Assembly (NCBI RefSeq): GCF_035918015.1
Contig: NZ_CP109132.1
Span: 6,076,001-6,140,000 of the forward strand
Source: Streptomyces sp. NBC_01754
GTDB taxonomy: Bacteria; Actinomycetota; Actinomycetes; Streptomycetales; Streptomycetaceae
Length of the DNA: 64,000 nucleotides
Reading direction: 5' to 3'
The position numbers and the translations under genes are program-made. The notes beneath the pieces are model-generated. The model was given only the letters and a program-made list of their open reading frames with translations, made no database searches and was not told where the DNA came from. Below, in pieces: positions 25,113 to 34,850 of the stretch. Position 1 is the stretch's first letter. Every line of letters starts with the position of its first letter.

Positions 25113-27030
25113 GCCCACGGTCCGGCCGGGGACAGCCACCGCCCGGCCCCCCGCGCGGGCCGGGTCCGCCCGCCGGTTCGCCGACACCCTGCGTGACGCG
25201 CTCGACGAGGTCCTGGCCGGTGCCCAGGGCCCCACCGTGACGGTCGCGCCCCTCGGCGTCCGCGACGCCTACACGTACGACCCCGCCGCCCCCGCCCCCG
25301 GTGCCCACGTCCCCGTCCATCTGTACGGCCGTCAGGTGCTGGTCGGGCCGTGGCCCGACGGCGGACGGTCCACCGGGTGCGGGACCTGCCTGGAGCGGCG
25401 GTGGCAGGGGGTACGCACGGTATCCCTGCGGGACGGACTCGAACGCGGCTCCGGCACCCGGTCGGTGGGGGACTGGCCCTACGCCACACCGTTCGCCGCC
25501 ACCGCGGCCGCCGCACTGCTCGCGGGGCTCGCGGGCCGGGAGCCGGCCCCCGGTCCGTACCCCCGGGTGCACCTGCTGGACCTGGACGCCATGACCGTAC
25601 GCAGTCACCCCCTCGTCCCCGACCCGGAGTGCCCCGCCTGCGGAGCGCCCGAGCCGGACACCGCCGAGGCGGCGGCGCTCACCCCGGAGCCCGCGCCGAA
25701 GTACCGGCCGGGTGCCTTCCGGGTACGCCGCATCGAGGACTACCGGCTGCCCGTGGACGCCTTCGCCAACCCGCACTGGGGGGCGCTCGGGCCCTCCGTC
25801 ATCTGCGACGTCGCCTCCACCACCACCTCCGCCACCGTGGGCTGCTTCTCCACCCGCTCCGGGGAGTACCTGCGTGAGACCTTCTGGGGCGGCCACGCCG
25901 GCCGGTACGCGCACAGCCTGGGCATCGGAGTCCTGGAAGGGCTGGAGCGGTACGCCGGGATGCGTGCCCGGGGGAAGGCCACCGGCCTCACCGCCTCGCT
26001 CGACGACCTCGGCCCGGACGCCGTCGACCCGCGCGAAACCGGCCTGTACGCCGAGGAGTTCCACCGGGACAACCCGCGGGTGCGGCCCTTCACCCCGGAC
26101 CGGCCGATCCCCTGGGTGTGGGGCTGGTCCCTCCGCGACGCGAAGCCCCGCCCGGTGCCCGAGATCCTCGGCTACTACCACGCACCCGGTCTGGAGAACC
26201 GGTTCGTGCAGGAGAGCTCCAACGGCTGCGCCTCCGGGGGCAGCTGGGTGGAGGCCGCCTACTTCGGCCTGATGGAGGTCGTCGAACGGGACGCCTTCCT
26301 GCTCGCCTGGTACGGCCGGATGCCGCTGCGGGAGATCGACCCGGCGACCAGCGCCCGCCCCTCCACCCGGTACATGGCCGACCGGCTGGCCATGTACGGC
26401 TACCGGGCCCGCTTCTTCGACACCCGGATCGGCTTCCCCGTCCCCGTCGTCACCGCCGTCGCCGAACGCTTCGACGGCGGCACCGGCCGGATGTGCTTCG
26501 GGGCGGGAGCGGGCCTCGACCCCGAGTCGGCACTGGACTCGGCGCTCTGCGAGATCGCCACCGACGCGGTCAACCTCGTCGGCCGGACCCGCCGCGACGA
26601 AGCCCGGCTGCGGGCCATGGCCGAGGACTTCGACAAGGTCACCACCCTCCACGACCACCCGCTGGTCTACGGGATCCCGGAGATGGGCCGGCACGCCGAC
26701 TTCCTGCTGCGGCAGCCGGACCCGCGCCCGCCGCTGAGCGTGGCCGACCTCTGCTGGCCGGACGCCGAGGGCGCGCCCGCCGCCACGGACCTGCGCGAGG
26801 ACCTGCTGCGCGCGGTGGGCGCCGTCACCGCGGCCGGGTTCGACGTGGTCGTCGTCGACCAGACCCTGCCCGAACAGCGCGCCCTCGGCCTGCACACGGT
26901 GAAGGTGCTGGTGCCCGGCCTGCTTCCCATCGACTTCGGCTGGTCCCGGCAGCGCGCCCGCCACATGCCCAGGATGCGTACCACGCTGACCGCCGCCGGC
27001 CTCAACCCCGCCCCGCACCCGTTCCCGTGA
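25102..27030 (+). CDS. YcaO cyclodehydratase (first copy)
   Basis: This 642-residue enzyme has an N-terminal E1-like remnant with a tetra-Cys zinc motif (CGTC 93-96, CPAC 177-180) and a YcaO domain from about residue 225. The ATP-site segments LEGLERYAG, SNGCASGG (373-380) and EVVERDAF (392-399) are all present. The C-terminus is PAPHPFP, matching the Pro-rich tail that YcaO cyclodehydratases need. It would activate backbone amides with ATP and close Cys/Ser/Thr side chains into azolines. The ATG at 25102 overlaps the preceding gene; the next gene starts 44 bp downstream. It aligns in layout with the second copy at 35599. Confidence 0.9.
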   Translation: MRAEPTVRPGTATARPPARAGSARRFADTLRDALDEVLAGAQGPTVTVAPLGVRDAYTYDPAAPAPGAHVPVHLYGRQVLVGPWPDGGRSTGCGTCLERRWQGVRTVSLRDGLERGSGTRSVGDWPYATPFAATAAAALLAGLAGREPAPGPYPRVHLLDLDAMTVRSHPLVPDPECPACGAPEPDTAEAAALTPEPAPKYRPGAFRVRRIEDYRLPVDAFANPHWGALGPSVICDVASTTTSATVGCFSTRSGEYLRETFWGGHAGRYAHSLGIGVLEGLERYAGMRARGKATGLTASLDDLGPDAVDPRETGLYAEEFHRDNPRVRPFTPDRPIPWVWGWSLRDAKPRPVPEILGYYHAPGLENRFVQESSNGCASGGSWVEAAYFGLMEVVERDAFLLAWYGRMPLREIDPATSARPSTRYMADRLAMYGYRARFFDTRIGFPVPVVTAVAERFDGGTGRMCFGAGAGLDPESALDSALCEIATDAVNLVGRTRRDEARLRAMAEDFDKVTTLHDHPLVYGIPEMGRHADFLLRQPDPRPPLSVADLCWPDAEGAPAATDLREDLLRAVGAVTAAGFDVVVVDQTLPEQRALGLHTVKVLVPGLLPIDFGWSRQRARHMPRMRTTLTAAGLNPAPHPFP

Positions 27031-27074
27031 CGGCCCGTCCGTACCGCACGCCCATCCGAAAGGGGGCCGGCCCC

Positions 27075-28685
27075 ATGGGGTACGCCCACGAGTACGCCGA
27101 CGCCGTCCTGCACCGGGGCCGCGTCCCGATGGAACCCGCCGACTTCGTCCCCGACTGGGCCGACGCCCCGCGCAAGGGGAAGTTCTACCCGGGCGTGGAG
27201 CCCTACGCCCTGCCGGACGGCGACGACCGGGCGGACGCCCCGGTGGCGCGCGGTCTCCTGCCCCCGGACGGCACACCGTACGACGGCCGGTTCACCCTGC
27301 CGCTGCTGGCGGCGATGCTCAAGGACTCCTACGGGCTGACCGGCCGCCGCCTGGGCATCCAGGCCAACAGCGACCTCGCCGGCCTTCCCTTCCACACCCA
27401 CGCCAACTGGTCCCGGGGGACCGCGGGCGGCGGCGGGCTCTACCCGGTCAGCATCTACTGGGCGTCCGGCCCGTCCGGCCCGCTCACCCCCGGTATCCAC
27501 CACTACGACGTCCACCGGCACGCCGTGCAGCGGCTGCTCACCGGGGACGTCACCGACCGGGTCCGCGAGGCACTGGGCCCGCTGGCGCCCGCCGAGGCGC
27601 TGGAGACCGACCAGTACCTGGTCCTGGGCGTCAAGTACTGGCAGAACACCTTCAAGTACAACAGCTTCTCCTACCACGTGGTCTGTACCGACCTGGGCAC
27701 CGTCGTGCAGACCTGGAAGATCTGGGCCGCCGCGCGCGGTCTGCGCACGGCACCGGTGCTGTGGTTCGACGAGCCCCGGCTGAACGGGCTGCTCGGCACC
27801 ACCGGTACCGAGGAGGCCGTCTTCGCCGTCGTCCCGCTGCGCTGGGAGGGCGGCCACGGCGGTCCGCCGCGCACCGGCGGCACGAGCGGTACCCCCGATC
27901 CGGCGGTCCGCCACCGCGACGCCGAACGCTCCCGCACCGTCCTGGAGTTCCCGACGGTCCGGGCCATGCACGCGGCGACCACCGAACGCGCGGCGGAGCG
28001 CCCCGCGCCCGGCGCCCTCGCCCCGGCCGCCGCCCTGCCCGCCCCCGCCGGAGGCACCAGGGTCCCGCTGCCCGCCCCCGCCTTCCCCGGGACGCCCGTA
28101 CGCCGGGTGCTGCGCGAACGGCGCAGCAGCTTCGGCCGCTTCGACGCGGCCCGCCCGGTCACGCCGGCCCAGCTGTCGGCGGTCCTCGCGGCCTGCGCGG
28201 CGACGACCCTGGACAGTGACGCGGACCCGGCCGGCACCGTCCGGCTCGCCCGCCTGTACGCCTTCGTCAACCACGTGGAGGGCGTCGAGCCGGGGGCGTA
28301 CGCCTACGACCCGGACGACGGCGCACTGCGGCTCGTGGAACCCGGAGCACCGGGGGCCTTCCTCCAGGACACCTATTTCCTGGCCAACTACAACCTGGAG
28401 CAGGCCGGTGCCGTGCTCGTGCCGACCGTCCGGACCACGGCGGTCCTGGACGCGGTGGGGGACCGGGGCTACCGGCTCGCCGTCGGCACAGCGGGCGCCG
28501 TGGCCCAGACGTTCTACGTGGCGGCGGCCGCGCTGGAGCTGGGCGCGGGCGTGGCCCTGGGATTCGACAACATCGCGCACATCGAGAAGCTCGGCCTGGG
28601 CGACGGCGACGAGGCGCCCCTGCTGATCATGCCGCTCGGCAACGAACGCCCCCGGCCCGCCGACTTCCGCCACGAGATCGCCTGA
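27075..28685 (+). CDS. SagB-type FMN dehydrogenase
   Basis: This 536-residue protein has two nitroreductase-like halves. The N-terminal half contains NWSRGTAGGGGLYPVSIYWA and KYWQNTFKYNSFSYHVV. The C-terminal half contains LRERRSSFGRFDAARPVTPAQ, then LGAGVALGFDN near the end. These fit the SagB/ThcOx family, which uses FMN to oxidise azolines to aromatic thiazoles and oxazoles. The ATG at 27075 has AAGGGGG about 9 bases upstream. It lies between the first YcaO and the LanB gene in the same operon. The doubled length is usual for actinobacterial members. Confidence 0.88.
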   Translation: MGYAHEYADAVLHRGRVPMEPADFVPDWADAPRKGKFYPGVEPYALPDGDDRADAPVARGLLPPDGTPYDGRFTLPLLAAMLKDSYGLTGRRLGIQANSDLAGLPFHTHANWSRGTAGGGGLYPVSIYWASGPSGPLTPGIHHYDVHRHAVQRLLTGDVTDRVREALGPLAPAEALETDQYLVLGVKYWQNTFKYNSFSYHVVCTDLGTVVQTWKIWAAARGLRTAPVLWFDEPRLNGLLGTTGTEEAVFAVVPLRWEGGHGGPPRTGGTSGTPDPAVRHRDAERSRTVLEFPTVRAMHAATTERAAERPAPGALAPAAALPAPAGGTRVPLPAPAFPGTPVRRVLRERRSSFGRFDAARPVTPAQLSAVLAACAATTLDSDADPAGTVRLARLYAFVNHVEGVEPGAYAYDPDDGALRLVEPGAPGAFLQDTYFLANYNLEQAGAVLVPTVRTTAVLDAVGDRGYRLAVGTAGAVAQTFYVAAAALELGAGVALGFDNIAHIEKLGLGDGDEAPLLIMPLGNERPRPADFRHEIA

Positions 28686-28700
28686 CCGGGGAGACCTGTG

Positions 28701-31466
28701 ATGACCCTGATGACATCCGACACCGCCCCGCGCCGCTCCGTCCGGTGGGAACCGGGCCGGCGATTCCTGCTCCGCGCCGCCGGACTGCCCGTGGAGGCCG
28801 TCCACGGACTGCGCTGTGCCCGCACCCGGGAGTGGGCCGACCGGGTCCTGGCCCAGGAAGCACACCTCACCGAGGGGGGCGCCGCCCTCAGCGACCTGCT
28901 GCACGGGCTGGTCGAATCCGCCGACGCGGCCGGCGGCGCAGCCCGCCGGGCCCTGCTCACCCTGCGCCGCCAGGTGTACAACAACCGTCTGCCCGCCGAC
29001 CCCGGGGCCGCCGTACGCCTGGTGGGCGGCCTGGACGAGGCCGCCGGGGCACGGACCTCGGCATGGCTGGAGGACCGGGCCCGCCACGGACGGCTCCTGG
29101 CGGAGGGGCCGGCGCTGCTCGCCGGGGAACTGGCAGCGGCACGGGGTGAGTTGCGTCGCGTCCTGTCCCACGAACGGCTCCGGCTGGGACTGCTCCTGGC
29201 CTCGCCGACCCTCGACGGGCGGCTCGACGGCTATCTGCGCGACACCTCGCCCGACCCGGGCAAGCGGATGCGGAAGATCGAACGGTCCGCGCTCACCTAC
29301 CTCTACCGCACCGCCTGCAAGACCAGCCCCTTCAGCACCCTCACCGCCGTCGCGACCGGCACCTTCGACGGCGCCCCGGCCCAGGACCCGGCCGCCCTGC
29401 GGGTCGGCGAGGACTGGGCGAGTCACGTCCGGCTCAACGTGGTCGCCCTGGGGCGGCTGGCCGACCTGATCCTGGCGGATCCGGTGCGGCGCCAGGACCT
29501 CCCCGTCGTCCTGTCCCCGGGATGGGGGCGCGACGAGGACCGCATCCGCTACGTCAGGCAGTGGGTGACCGCGGGCGACGACAGCGCGGCCGTCACCTTC
29601 GACGCCGTACGCGACCGGCTGTTCTACCTCCGCACCAGCGGCACCCTGGACCGCCTCCTCGCCTTCTTCGGCGGCCAGGGCACCCCGCGCCACCGCGACC
29701 TCGTCGACCGGCTGGAGGCCGAGCACGGTTCCGACCGCGCCGAGTGCGAGCGGTACGCCGCCGCGCTGATCCAGCTCGGGATGGTCCAGGTGCCCTCGCT
29801 GCGCACCGACGTGCACAGCCCCGATCCGCTGGGCTCCTTCCAGGAGGCCCTGCGTGCCCTGCGGGTCCCGTGGGCCGACACCGTGGCCGCCGCCCTGGAC
29901 GGCCCGGCCGGCTGCCTGGCCGCGTACCCGGCCGCCGGACTCACCGAGCGGCGGGCCCTGCTGCACACCCTGCGCGAACAACTCCTCGACGTGCAGCGGG
30001 AGCTGGGCGCCGAGCAGCCGGCCCTCCCGCGGACCCTGCTGTACGAGGACGTCAGCGCCGCCGACGGCCTGGTCTGCCCGGGCGATCCGCTGGGCGGCGC
30101 GACGGGCCGCGCCCTGCGGGCGGTCGAGGGCGTCCTCCCCCTGTTCGACGTCACCCTGCCCCAGCGCATCACCCTGCACGGCTTCTTCCTGGCCCGGTAC
30201 GGCCGCGGCGGGCGCTGCGAGGACCTCCTCGGCCTGGTGCACGACTTCCACGAGGACTTCTTCGACCAGTACGTCTCCTTCACCTCCACACGCACGGCCT
30301 TCGACGCGGACGGCCGCTACGTGCCGGAGGAGAACTGGCTCGGGCAGAGCGCTCTGAGGACCCTGGACGACGCGCGGCGCCACTTCACGGCCGGGATGAA
30401 CCGGCTGTGGGAGGAGCACGGCACGGCCGAGGAGATCCGGCTGCCGGGCGAACTCCTCACCTCCGTCGCCGCCCGACTGGGCCCCCCGGCCGCCGACTTC
30501 ACCCCGCAGAGCCACCACATCCAGATCGCACGCCCCGGCCCCGGCCACCCGGGACGGCCGCTCGTCGTCCTGAACCGCTCCTACGGCGGACTCGCCTTCC
30601 CCTTCAGCCGCTTCACCCACGTGTACGACGCCCAGGCCGGTGAGGGGCCCGGACTCTCCGAGCGGCTGCGGGACGAACTGCGCGACCGGCAGCCGCAGGG
30701 CGCCGTCTTCGCCGAGCTGACGGGAGGCCAGATCACCAGCAACCTCAACCTCCACGGCCGGCTGACCGACTACCAGATCGTCTGCCCCGGCGAGACCGCC
30801 ACCGTCCCGGAGGCCGGCCGCCTCGACCTCGACGACCTGTACCTGGAACACGAGGAGGACACCGACCGCCTCGTCCTGCGCTCACGCCGGCTGGGCCGCG
30901 AGGTCGTCCCCGTCTACCTCGGCTACCTCGTCCCGGTGGCCCTGCCGGAGATCCCCCGCACCCTGCTGCTCCTCTCCCCGAGCACCATGACACCCACCGA
31001 CATCTGGGGAGGCGTCCCCGAGGGCCCGGCCGTGGACGGCGTCACCCGCCGGCCGCGCGTGCTCCACGGCGACGTCGTGATCAGCCGGCGCGGCTGGACG
31101 GCGGCCGCCGCCGCGCTCCCCGTCCGCGAGCCCGGGACCGGCGAGGCCCACCGGTACCTGGAGTGGCAGCGCTGGCGCCGTACCCACGGGCTGCCCGGCC
31201 AGGTCTTCGCCACGGTGCTCCGCGACGGCCGCCGGGCGCCGGGCGCCAAGCCCCTGTACGTGGACTTCGACAGCCCCCTGTCGCTGACCGCCTTCGACGC
31301 TTTGGTGGACCGCGAACCGGGCACCACCGTGGTCCTGCGCGAGATGCTCCCGGCCGAGGACGGGCTGCACCTCACTTCCGACCAGGGCCACCACGTGGCC
31401 GAACTGGCCGTGGAGACCTTCACCTCACGCCCCCGCACCGAGGACGGCCCGACATGCCGGAACTGA
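28701..31466 (+). CDS. LanB-type dehydratase, tRNA-dependent glutamylation domain
   Basis: This 921-residue protein has the LanB N-terminal domain throughout, with RKIERSALTYLYRTACKTSP (around residue 190) and the late motif KPLYVDFDSPLSLTAFDALV. In class I lanthipeptides, thiopeptides and goadsporin this domain transfers glutamate from Glu-tRNA to Ser/Thr side chains. A separate SpaB_C domain then eliminates it to give Dha/Dhb. That partner follows with a 13-bp overlap. I chose ATG 28701 over the GTG three bases earlier because the GGGGAG site is then 7 bases away. No elimination domain is fused at the C-terminus, so the dehydratase is split. Confidence 0.9.
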   Translation: MTLMTSDTAPRRSVRWEPGRRFLLRAAGLPVEAVHGLRCARTREWADRVLAQEAHLTEGGAALSDLLHGLVESADAAGGAARRALLTLRRQVYNNRLPADPGAAVRLVGGLDEAAGARTSAWLEDRARHGRLLAEGPALLAGELAAARGELRRVLSHERLRLGLLLASPTLDGRLDGYLRDTSPDPGKRMRKIERSALTYLYRTACKTSPFSTLTAVATGTFDGAPAQDPAALRVGEDWASHVRLNVVALGRLADLILADPVRRQDLPVVLSPGWGRDEDRIRYVRQWVTAGDDSAAVTFDAVRDRLFYLRTSGTLDRLLAFFGGQGTPRHRDLVDRLEAEHGSDRAECERYAAALIQLGMVQVPSLRTDVHSPDPLGSFQEALRALRVPWADTVAAALDGPAGCLAAYPAAGLTERRALLHTLREQLLDVQRELGAEQPALPRTLLYEDVSAADGLVCPGDPLGGATGRALRAVEGVLPLFDVTLPQRITLHGFFLARYGRGGRCEDLLGLVHDFHEDFFDQYVSFTSTRTAFDADGRYVPEENWLGQSALRTLDDARRHFTAGMNRLWEEHGTAEEIRLPGELLTSVAARLGPPAADFTPQSHHIQIARPGPGHPGRPLVVLNRSYGGLAFPFSRFTHVYDAQAGEGPGLSERLRDELRDRQPQGAVFAELTGGQITSNLNLHGRLTDYQIVCPGETATVPEAGRLDLDDLYLEHEEDTDRLVLRSRRLGREVVPVYLGYLVPVALPEIPRTLLLLSPSTMTPTDIWGGVPEGPAVDGVTRRPRVLHGDVVISRRGWTAAAAALPVREPGTGEAHRYLEWQRWRRTHGLPGQVFATVLRDGRRAPGAKPLYVDFDSPLSLTAFDALVDREPGTTVVLREMLPAEDGLHLTSDQGHHVAELAVETFTSRPRTEDGPTCRN

Positions 31467-32596
31467 TCTCATCGCACCCCGCCCACCCGGACGCCACGAC
31501 GGCGGGACCGGGGGAGTGGATCGCCCTGCACATCTTCTACGCCGCCAGCCCCCGGCCGATGCTGGTCGACTGCGTCCGCCCCCTGGTGGACCGGCTCACC
31601 GGGGAAGGGCTGCTGGCCGGCCACTTCTTCATCAACTACTGGCTGGAGGGCCCGCACGTCCGGCTCCGGCTGCGCCCCGCGACCCCTGCCGCCGCGCCCG
31701 AGGTCAGACGCCGAGCCGAGGAGGCGCTCACCGCGTTCCTCCGCGCCCGCCCCGCCCTGTACGAGGTCGACGCGGGTTTCCTGAAGGACTTCTACAACGC
31801 CCTGTTCGACATCGAGTTCCCCGGCGAGGACCGGGACCGGTACATGGGCGGGGACGGCCGGATGAACCTGCGGCCGAACAACTCCTTCCACGAGCAGCCC
31901 TACGCCCCCGAGTACGCCAAGTACGGCGGCCCCGCCGGGGTGGCCCTGGCCGAATGGCACTTCAGGCACTCCAGCGACCTGGTCATGGACGCCTTCCGCA
32001 CCATGAACCTGCACCTGCGCACCGTGCTGCTGGGCACCTCCGCCCAGCTGATGATGGTGATGGCGAGCTGCTTCCTGCCGGACGAGGACCGCCTCGCCGA
32101 CTACCTCGACGGCTACTACGCGTTCTGGCACCAGGCCTTCCCCGGCACCGGGTTCATCGGCTCGCAGGAGTACGAGCGCAACTACGCCGAGATGGCGCCC
32201 GCCCTGGGCCGCCGGTTCGCCGAGATCCGGGCCGCCGTCGCGGCCGGCGAACTCCAGCGGCTCCCCGGCTTCCTGCGCGGCTGGGCCGCCCACTGCCTGG
32301 AGCTGCGGGCCCGCGTCGAGGACCTCACCACCCGTGGCGAGCTCGCCTTCCCCGCCTGGGAGGGGCCCGCCCGGGAGGACACCGGACAGCAGCGCGCAGA
32401 ACCGGCCCACGCCGCACCGCTGGAGACGCTCACCCATGTGCCCGCGGTGCTGCCCCGGCTGCTCTCCCCATACATGCACATGACCAACAACCGGCTGCAT
32501 GTGACGATCCGGGACGAGGCCTACCTCTCCTTCGTCCTCGGCCAGGTCCTGCGGGAGCCGGGCGGAGCGGACGGCCCGAAGGCGGCGACCGCGTGA
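31454..32596 (+). CDS. SpaB_C/thiopeptide-type biosynthesis protein
   Basis: This 380-residue protein carries the SpaB_C signature: WIALHIFYAASPRPMLVDCV, then FFINYWLEGPHVRLRLRP, and later YAKYGGPAGVALAEWHFRHS. It ends with LSPYMHMTNNRLHV. Family members act as the glutamate-elimination half of split LanB dehydratases or as pyridine-forming cycloaddition enzymes in thiopeptides. Only one copy is present here, so elimination is the safer guess; a dual role cannot be excluded. It overlaps the LanB gene by 13 bp, and its stop overlaps the GTG of the M50 gene. Confidence 0.85.
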   Translation: MPELISSHPAHPDATTAGPGEWIALHIFYAASPRPMLVDCVRPLVDRLTGEGLLAGHFFINYWLEGPHVRLRLRPATPAAAPEVRRRAEEALTAFLRARPALYEVDAGFLKDFYNALFDIEFPGEDRDRYMGGDGRMNLRPNNSFHEQPYAPEYAKYGGPAGVALAEWHFRHSSDLVMDAFRTMNLHLRTVLLGTSAQLMMVMASCFLPDEDRLADYLDGYYAFWHQAFPGTGFIGSQEYERNYAEMAPALGRRFAEIRAAVAAGELQRLPGFLRGWAAHCLELRARVEDLTTRGELAFPAWEGPAREDTGQQRAEPAHAAPLETLTHVPAVLPRLLSPYMHMTNNRLHVTIRDEAYLSFVLGQVLREPGGADGPKAATA

Positions 32597-33801
32597 CCGC
32601 CACCCCCGACGGACCCGCCCCGCCCGCGACCCCGGTGCCCGCCACCGCCACCCCCGGGCCCGCCGCCACGGCCGCCGCGCCCCCGCGCGCGGAGGCGCGC
32701 GCCTCGGCGGCCCGGGCCTACCGCCCCGCCCTGCGGGACGGCGTCCTGCTCGGCCCGCCCCTGCTGCGCGGCCCCCGCACCGTGCACCTGATACGGCACC
32801 CCGTCAACGGCACCGCGTTCGAGGTCGGCGTCAAGGAGCACTTCGTCATCTCCCGGCTCGACGGGACGAGGGACCTCGACGACATCGCGCCCGCGTACGC
32901 CGCCCGCTTCCGCCGCCGCCTCGCCGAGGACCACTGGAACCGCCTCCTCGGACTCCTCGGCGCCCGGGGCCTGCTGGCCGGCGCCCCGGACCCACCGCCC
33001 CCCGCACCCGCCGCCCCGCACCCCAACACCTTCTGGCGCGGCACCCGCCCCGCGGTCGCCGACGCGGACGCGACCACCGCGCGCCTCCACCGCGTCCTGC
33101 GCCCGCTCCTGCACCCCGCGCTCCAGCTGCCGCTGCTGGCCGCCGTGCTGGCCATGGAGGTGGCGCTGATCCTGCACGCCGGTGAACTCCTGGACGGTAC
33201 AGTGGAGTTGTTCCGGCAACCTGTGGTGCTGGCGGCGGTCGCCCTGTTCCTCTGGTTCAGCATCACCGTCCACGAACTCGCCCATGGTGTCGCGGCCCAG
33301 CACTACGGCGGCCATGTCGCCGAGATCGGGCTGCGCTGGAGATTCCCGGCCGCGATGCTCTACTGCACCGTCGACAACTACCTCTTCCTCCCGGGCCGCC
33401 GCGCCAAGCTGGTGATCGCGGGCGCGGGTGCCCACGTCAATCTGCTGCTCCTGCTGCCGTTCGCCCTCTGGTGGTACCTGCTCCCGGACGAAGACCCGGC
33501 CCGCCCCCTCCTCGCCGGCCTGCTGTTCCTCGGCAGCGTCCAAGGACTCAGCAACCTCGTGCCCCTGCCGCCGCTGGACGGCTACCGGATGCTCGGCCAC
33601 GCCCTGGGCGCCGCCCACCTCGCCCCCGAGACCCGCGCCTACCTGGCGCTGCGCCTGGGCCGGTCGGGCGCCGGGGCGACCGCCGCCTACCCGCGCCGCG
33701 CCCGGGTGATCCACACGGCGTACGGCATCGGATCGGTGCTCCTGCTCCTCCTCGCCGTGACCGGCACCTGCACCGTGGCACTCCTGCTGCTGCTCCGGTG
33801 A
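32593..33801 (+). CDS. M50 membrane metalloprotease with PqqD-like N-terminal domain
   Basis: This 402-residue protein starts with a Pro/Ala-rich tail. A stretch at about residues 60-130 (TAFEVGVKEHFVISRLDGTR, LLGLLGARGLLAG) resembles the PqqD/RRE winged helix. The membrane part contains HELAH (227-231) and NLVPLPPLDG (321-330), the zinc site of site-2-type M50 proteases. Several helices surround them. It is a candidate leader peptidase for the RiPP, with the N-terminal domain holding the leader. The GTG start overlaps the stop of the previous gene (GTGA). A role in immunity or export is an alternative. Confidence 0.83.
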   Translation: MTATPDGPAPPATPVPATATPGPAATAAAPPRAEARASAARAYRPALRDGVLLGPPLLRGPRTVHLIRHPVNGTAFEVGVKEHFVISRLDGTRDLDDIAPAYAARFRRRLAEDHWNRLLGLLGARGLLAGAPDPPPPAPAAPHPNTFWRGTRPAVADADATTARLHRVLRPLLHPALQLPLLAAVLAMEVALILHAGELLDGTVELFRQPVVLAAVALFLWFSITVHELAHGVAAQHYGGHVAEIGLRWRFPAAMLYCTVDNYLFLPGRRAKLVIAGAGAHVNLLLLLPFALWWYLLPDEDPARPLLAGLLFLGSVQGLSNLVPLPPLDGYRMLGHALGAAHLAPETRAYLALRLGRSGAGATAAYPRRARVIHTAYGIGSVLLLLLAVTGTCTVALLLLLR

Positions 33802-33845
33802 CCCGACCGCACGCCCCGCCCCCGACCGAAGGACCCGAGCACCAC

Positions 33846-34850
33846 ATGAGTGAGGTATCGGCCATGCGCCCCACACCCGCCGACGGAACCGACCCGGCCC
33901 CCGCCGTCCGCGCCCAGGGGGTGTCCAAGCGGTACGGCGACCGGCAGGCCGTCGACGACGTGTCCCTGGACATCCACCGGGGCGAGTTCTTCGGCCTCCT
34001 GGGACCCAACGGGGCGGGCAAGTCCACCCTGGTGGAGATCATGGAGGGGCTGCGCCGGGCCGACTCGGGCTCCGTCGCCCTCTTCGGGGAGCCGCCCTGG
34101 CCGCGCAACACCGCACTGCTGCCCCGCATCGGCGTACAGACCCAGTCCTCGGCGTTCTTCGTCCGCCAGACCGCGCACGAGCACCTGCGGACCGTCGCCG
34201 CGCTCTACGGGGCCACCCGGGCCGCCGTGGACGCCACCCTGGAATCGGTGGGCCTGACCGGACAGCGCGCCGTGCAGGTGGAGAGCCTCTCCGGCGGCCA
34301 GCGCCAGCGGCTGGCCATCGCCTCCGCCCTCGTGCACGGCCCCGAGCTGATCTTCCTCGACGAGCCGACCGCCGCACTGGACCCGCAGGCCCGCCGCGCC
34401 CTGTGGGAGGTGCTCCGCGCACTCAAGGCCGAGGGCCGCACCATCGTCTACACCACGCACCACCTCGACGAGGCCGAGGCCCTCTGCGACCGCATCGCCA
34501 TCCTGGTGGACGGCAAGGTCGCGGTGACCGACTCCCCGCACAACCTCGTCGGCGCCTCCGAGGCCCCCAGCCGGCTGATGCTGCCGCTGGGCAGACTCGA
34601 CGAGGAGGCCGCGGCGGCCATCCCCGGTGTCGACCGGGTCACCGTCCAGGGCGGCTCCCTCGTCCTGGAGACCCACACGGCCGGGCAGGTGCTCGGCGCC
34701 GTCGACCGGATCACCGGACTGGACGGCGTACAGACACGCACCGCCAGCCTCGAAGACGTCTACCTCGACCTGACCGCCCGGCTCACCAGTGCCCCGCAGT
34801 CCCCCCGACGGAACGCCGACACCGCCGACACCACGGAGCACCAGCCATGA
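33846..34850 (+). CDS. ABC transporter ATP-binding protein
   Basis: This 334-residue ATPase of the drug-resistance (DrrA-like) type has Walker A GPNGAGKST, signature LSGGQRQRLA, Walker B LIFLDEPTAALD and switch His in TTHHLDEAEAL. A C-terminal extension of about 90 residues follows. With the next gene it forms an ABC-2 exporter, likely for the mature peptide and so also for self-protection. The stop overlaps the start of the permease gene (ATGA). A second in-frame ATG eight codons downstream is possible as a start. Confidence 0.93.
   Translation: MSEVSAMRPTPADGTDPAPAVRAQGVSKRYGDRQAVDDVSLDIHRGEFFGLLGPNGAGKSTLVEIMEGLRRADSGSVALFGEPPWPRNTALLPRIGVQTQSSAFFVRQTAHEHLRTVAALYGATRAAVDATLESVGLTGQRAVQVESLSGGQRQRLAIASALVHGPELIFLDEPTAALDPQARRALWEVLRALKAEGRTIVYTTHHLDEAEALCDRIAILVDGKVAVTDSPHNLVGASEAPSRLMLPLGRLDEEAAAAIPGVDRVTVQGGSLVLETHTAGQVLGAVDRITGLDGVQTRTASLEDVYLDLTARLTSAPQSPRRNADTADTTEHQP

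Noticed and set aside
18899-30851. Very long open frames on the minus strand opposite the RiPP genes (for example 26667-30851 and 18899-22921)
   Set aside because: They are rich in Arg, Gly and Pro with no recognisable domains. They are antisense shadows expected from very high GC at third codon positions of the true plus-strand genes.
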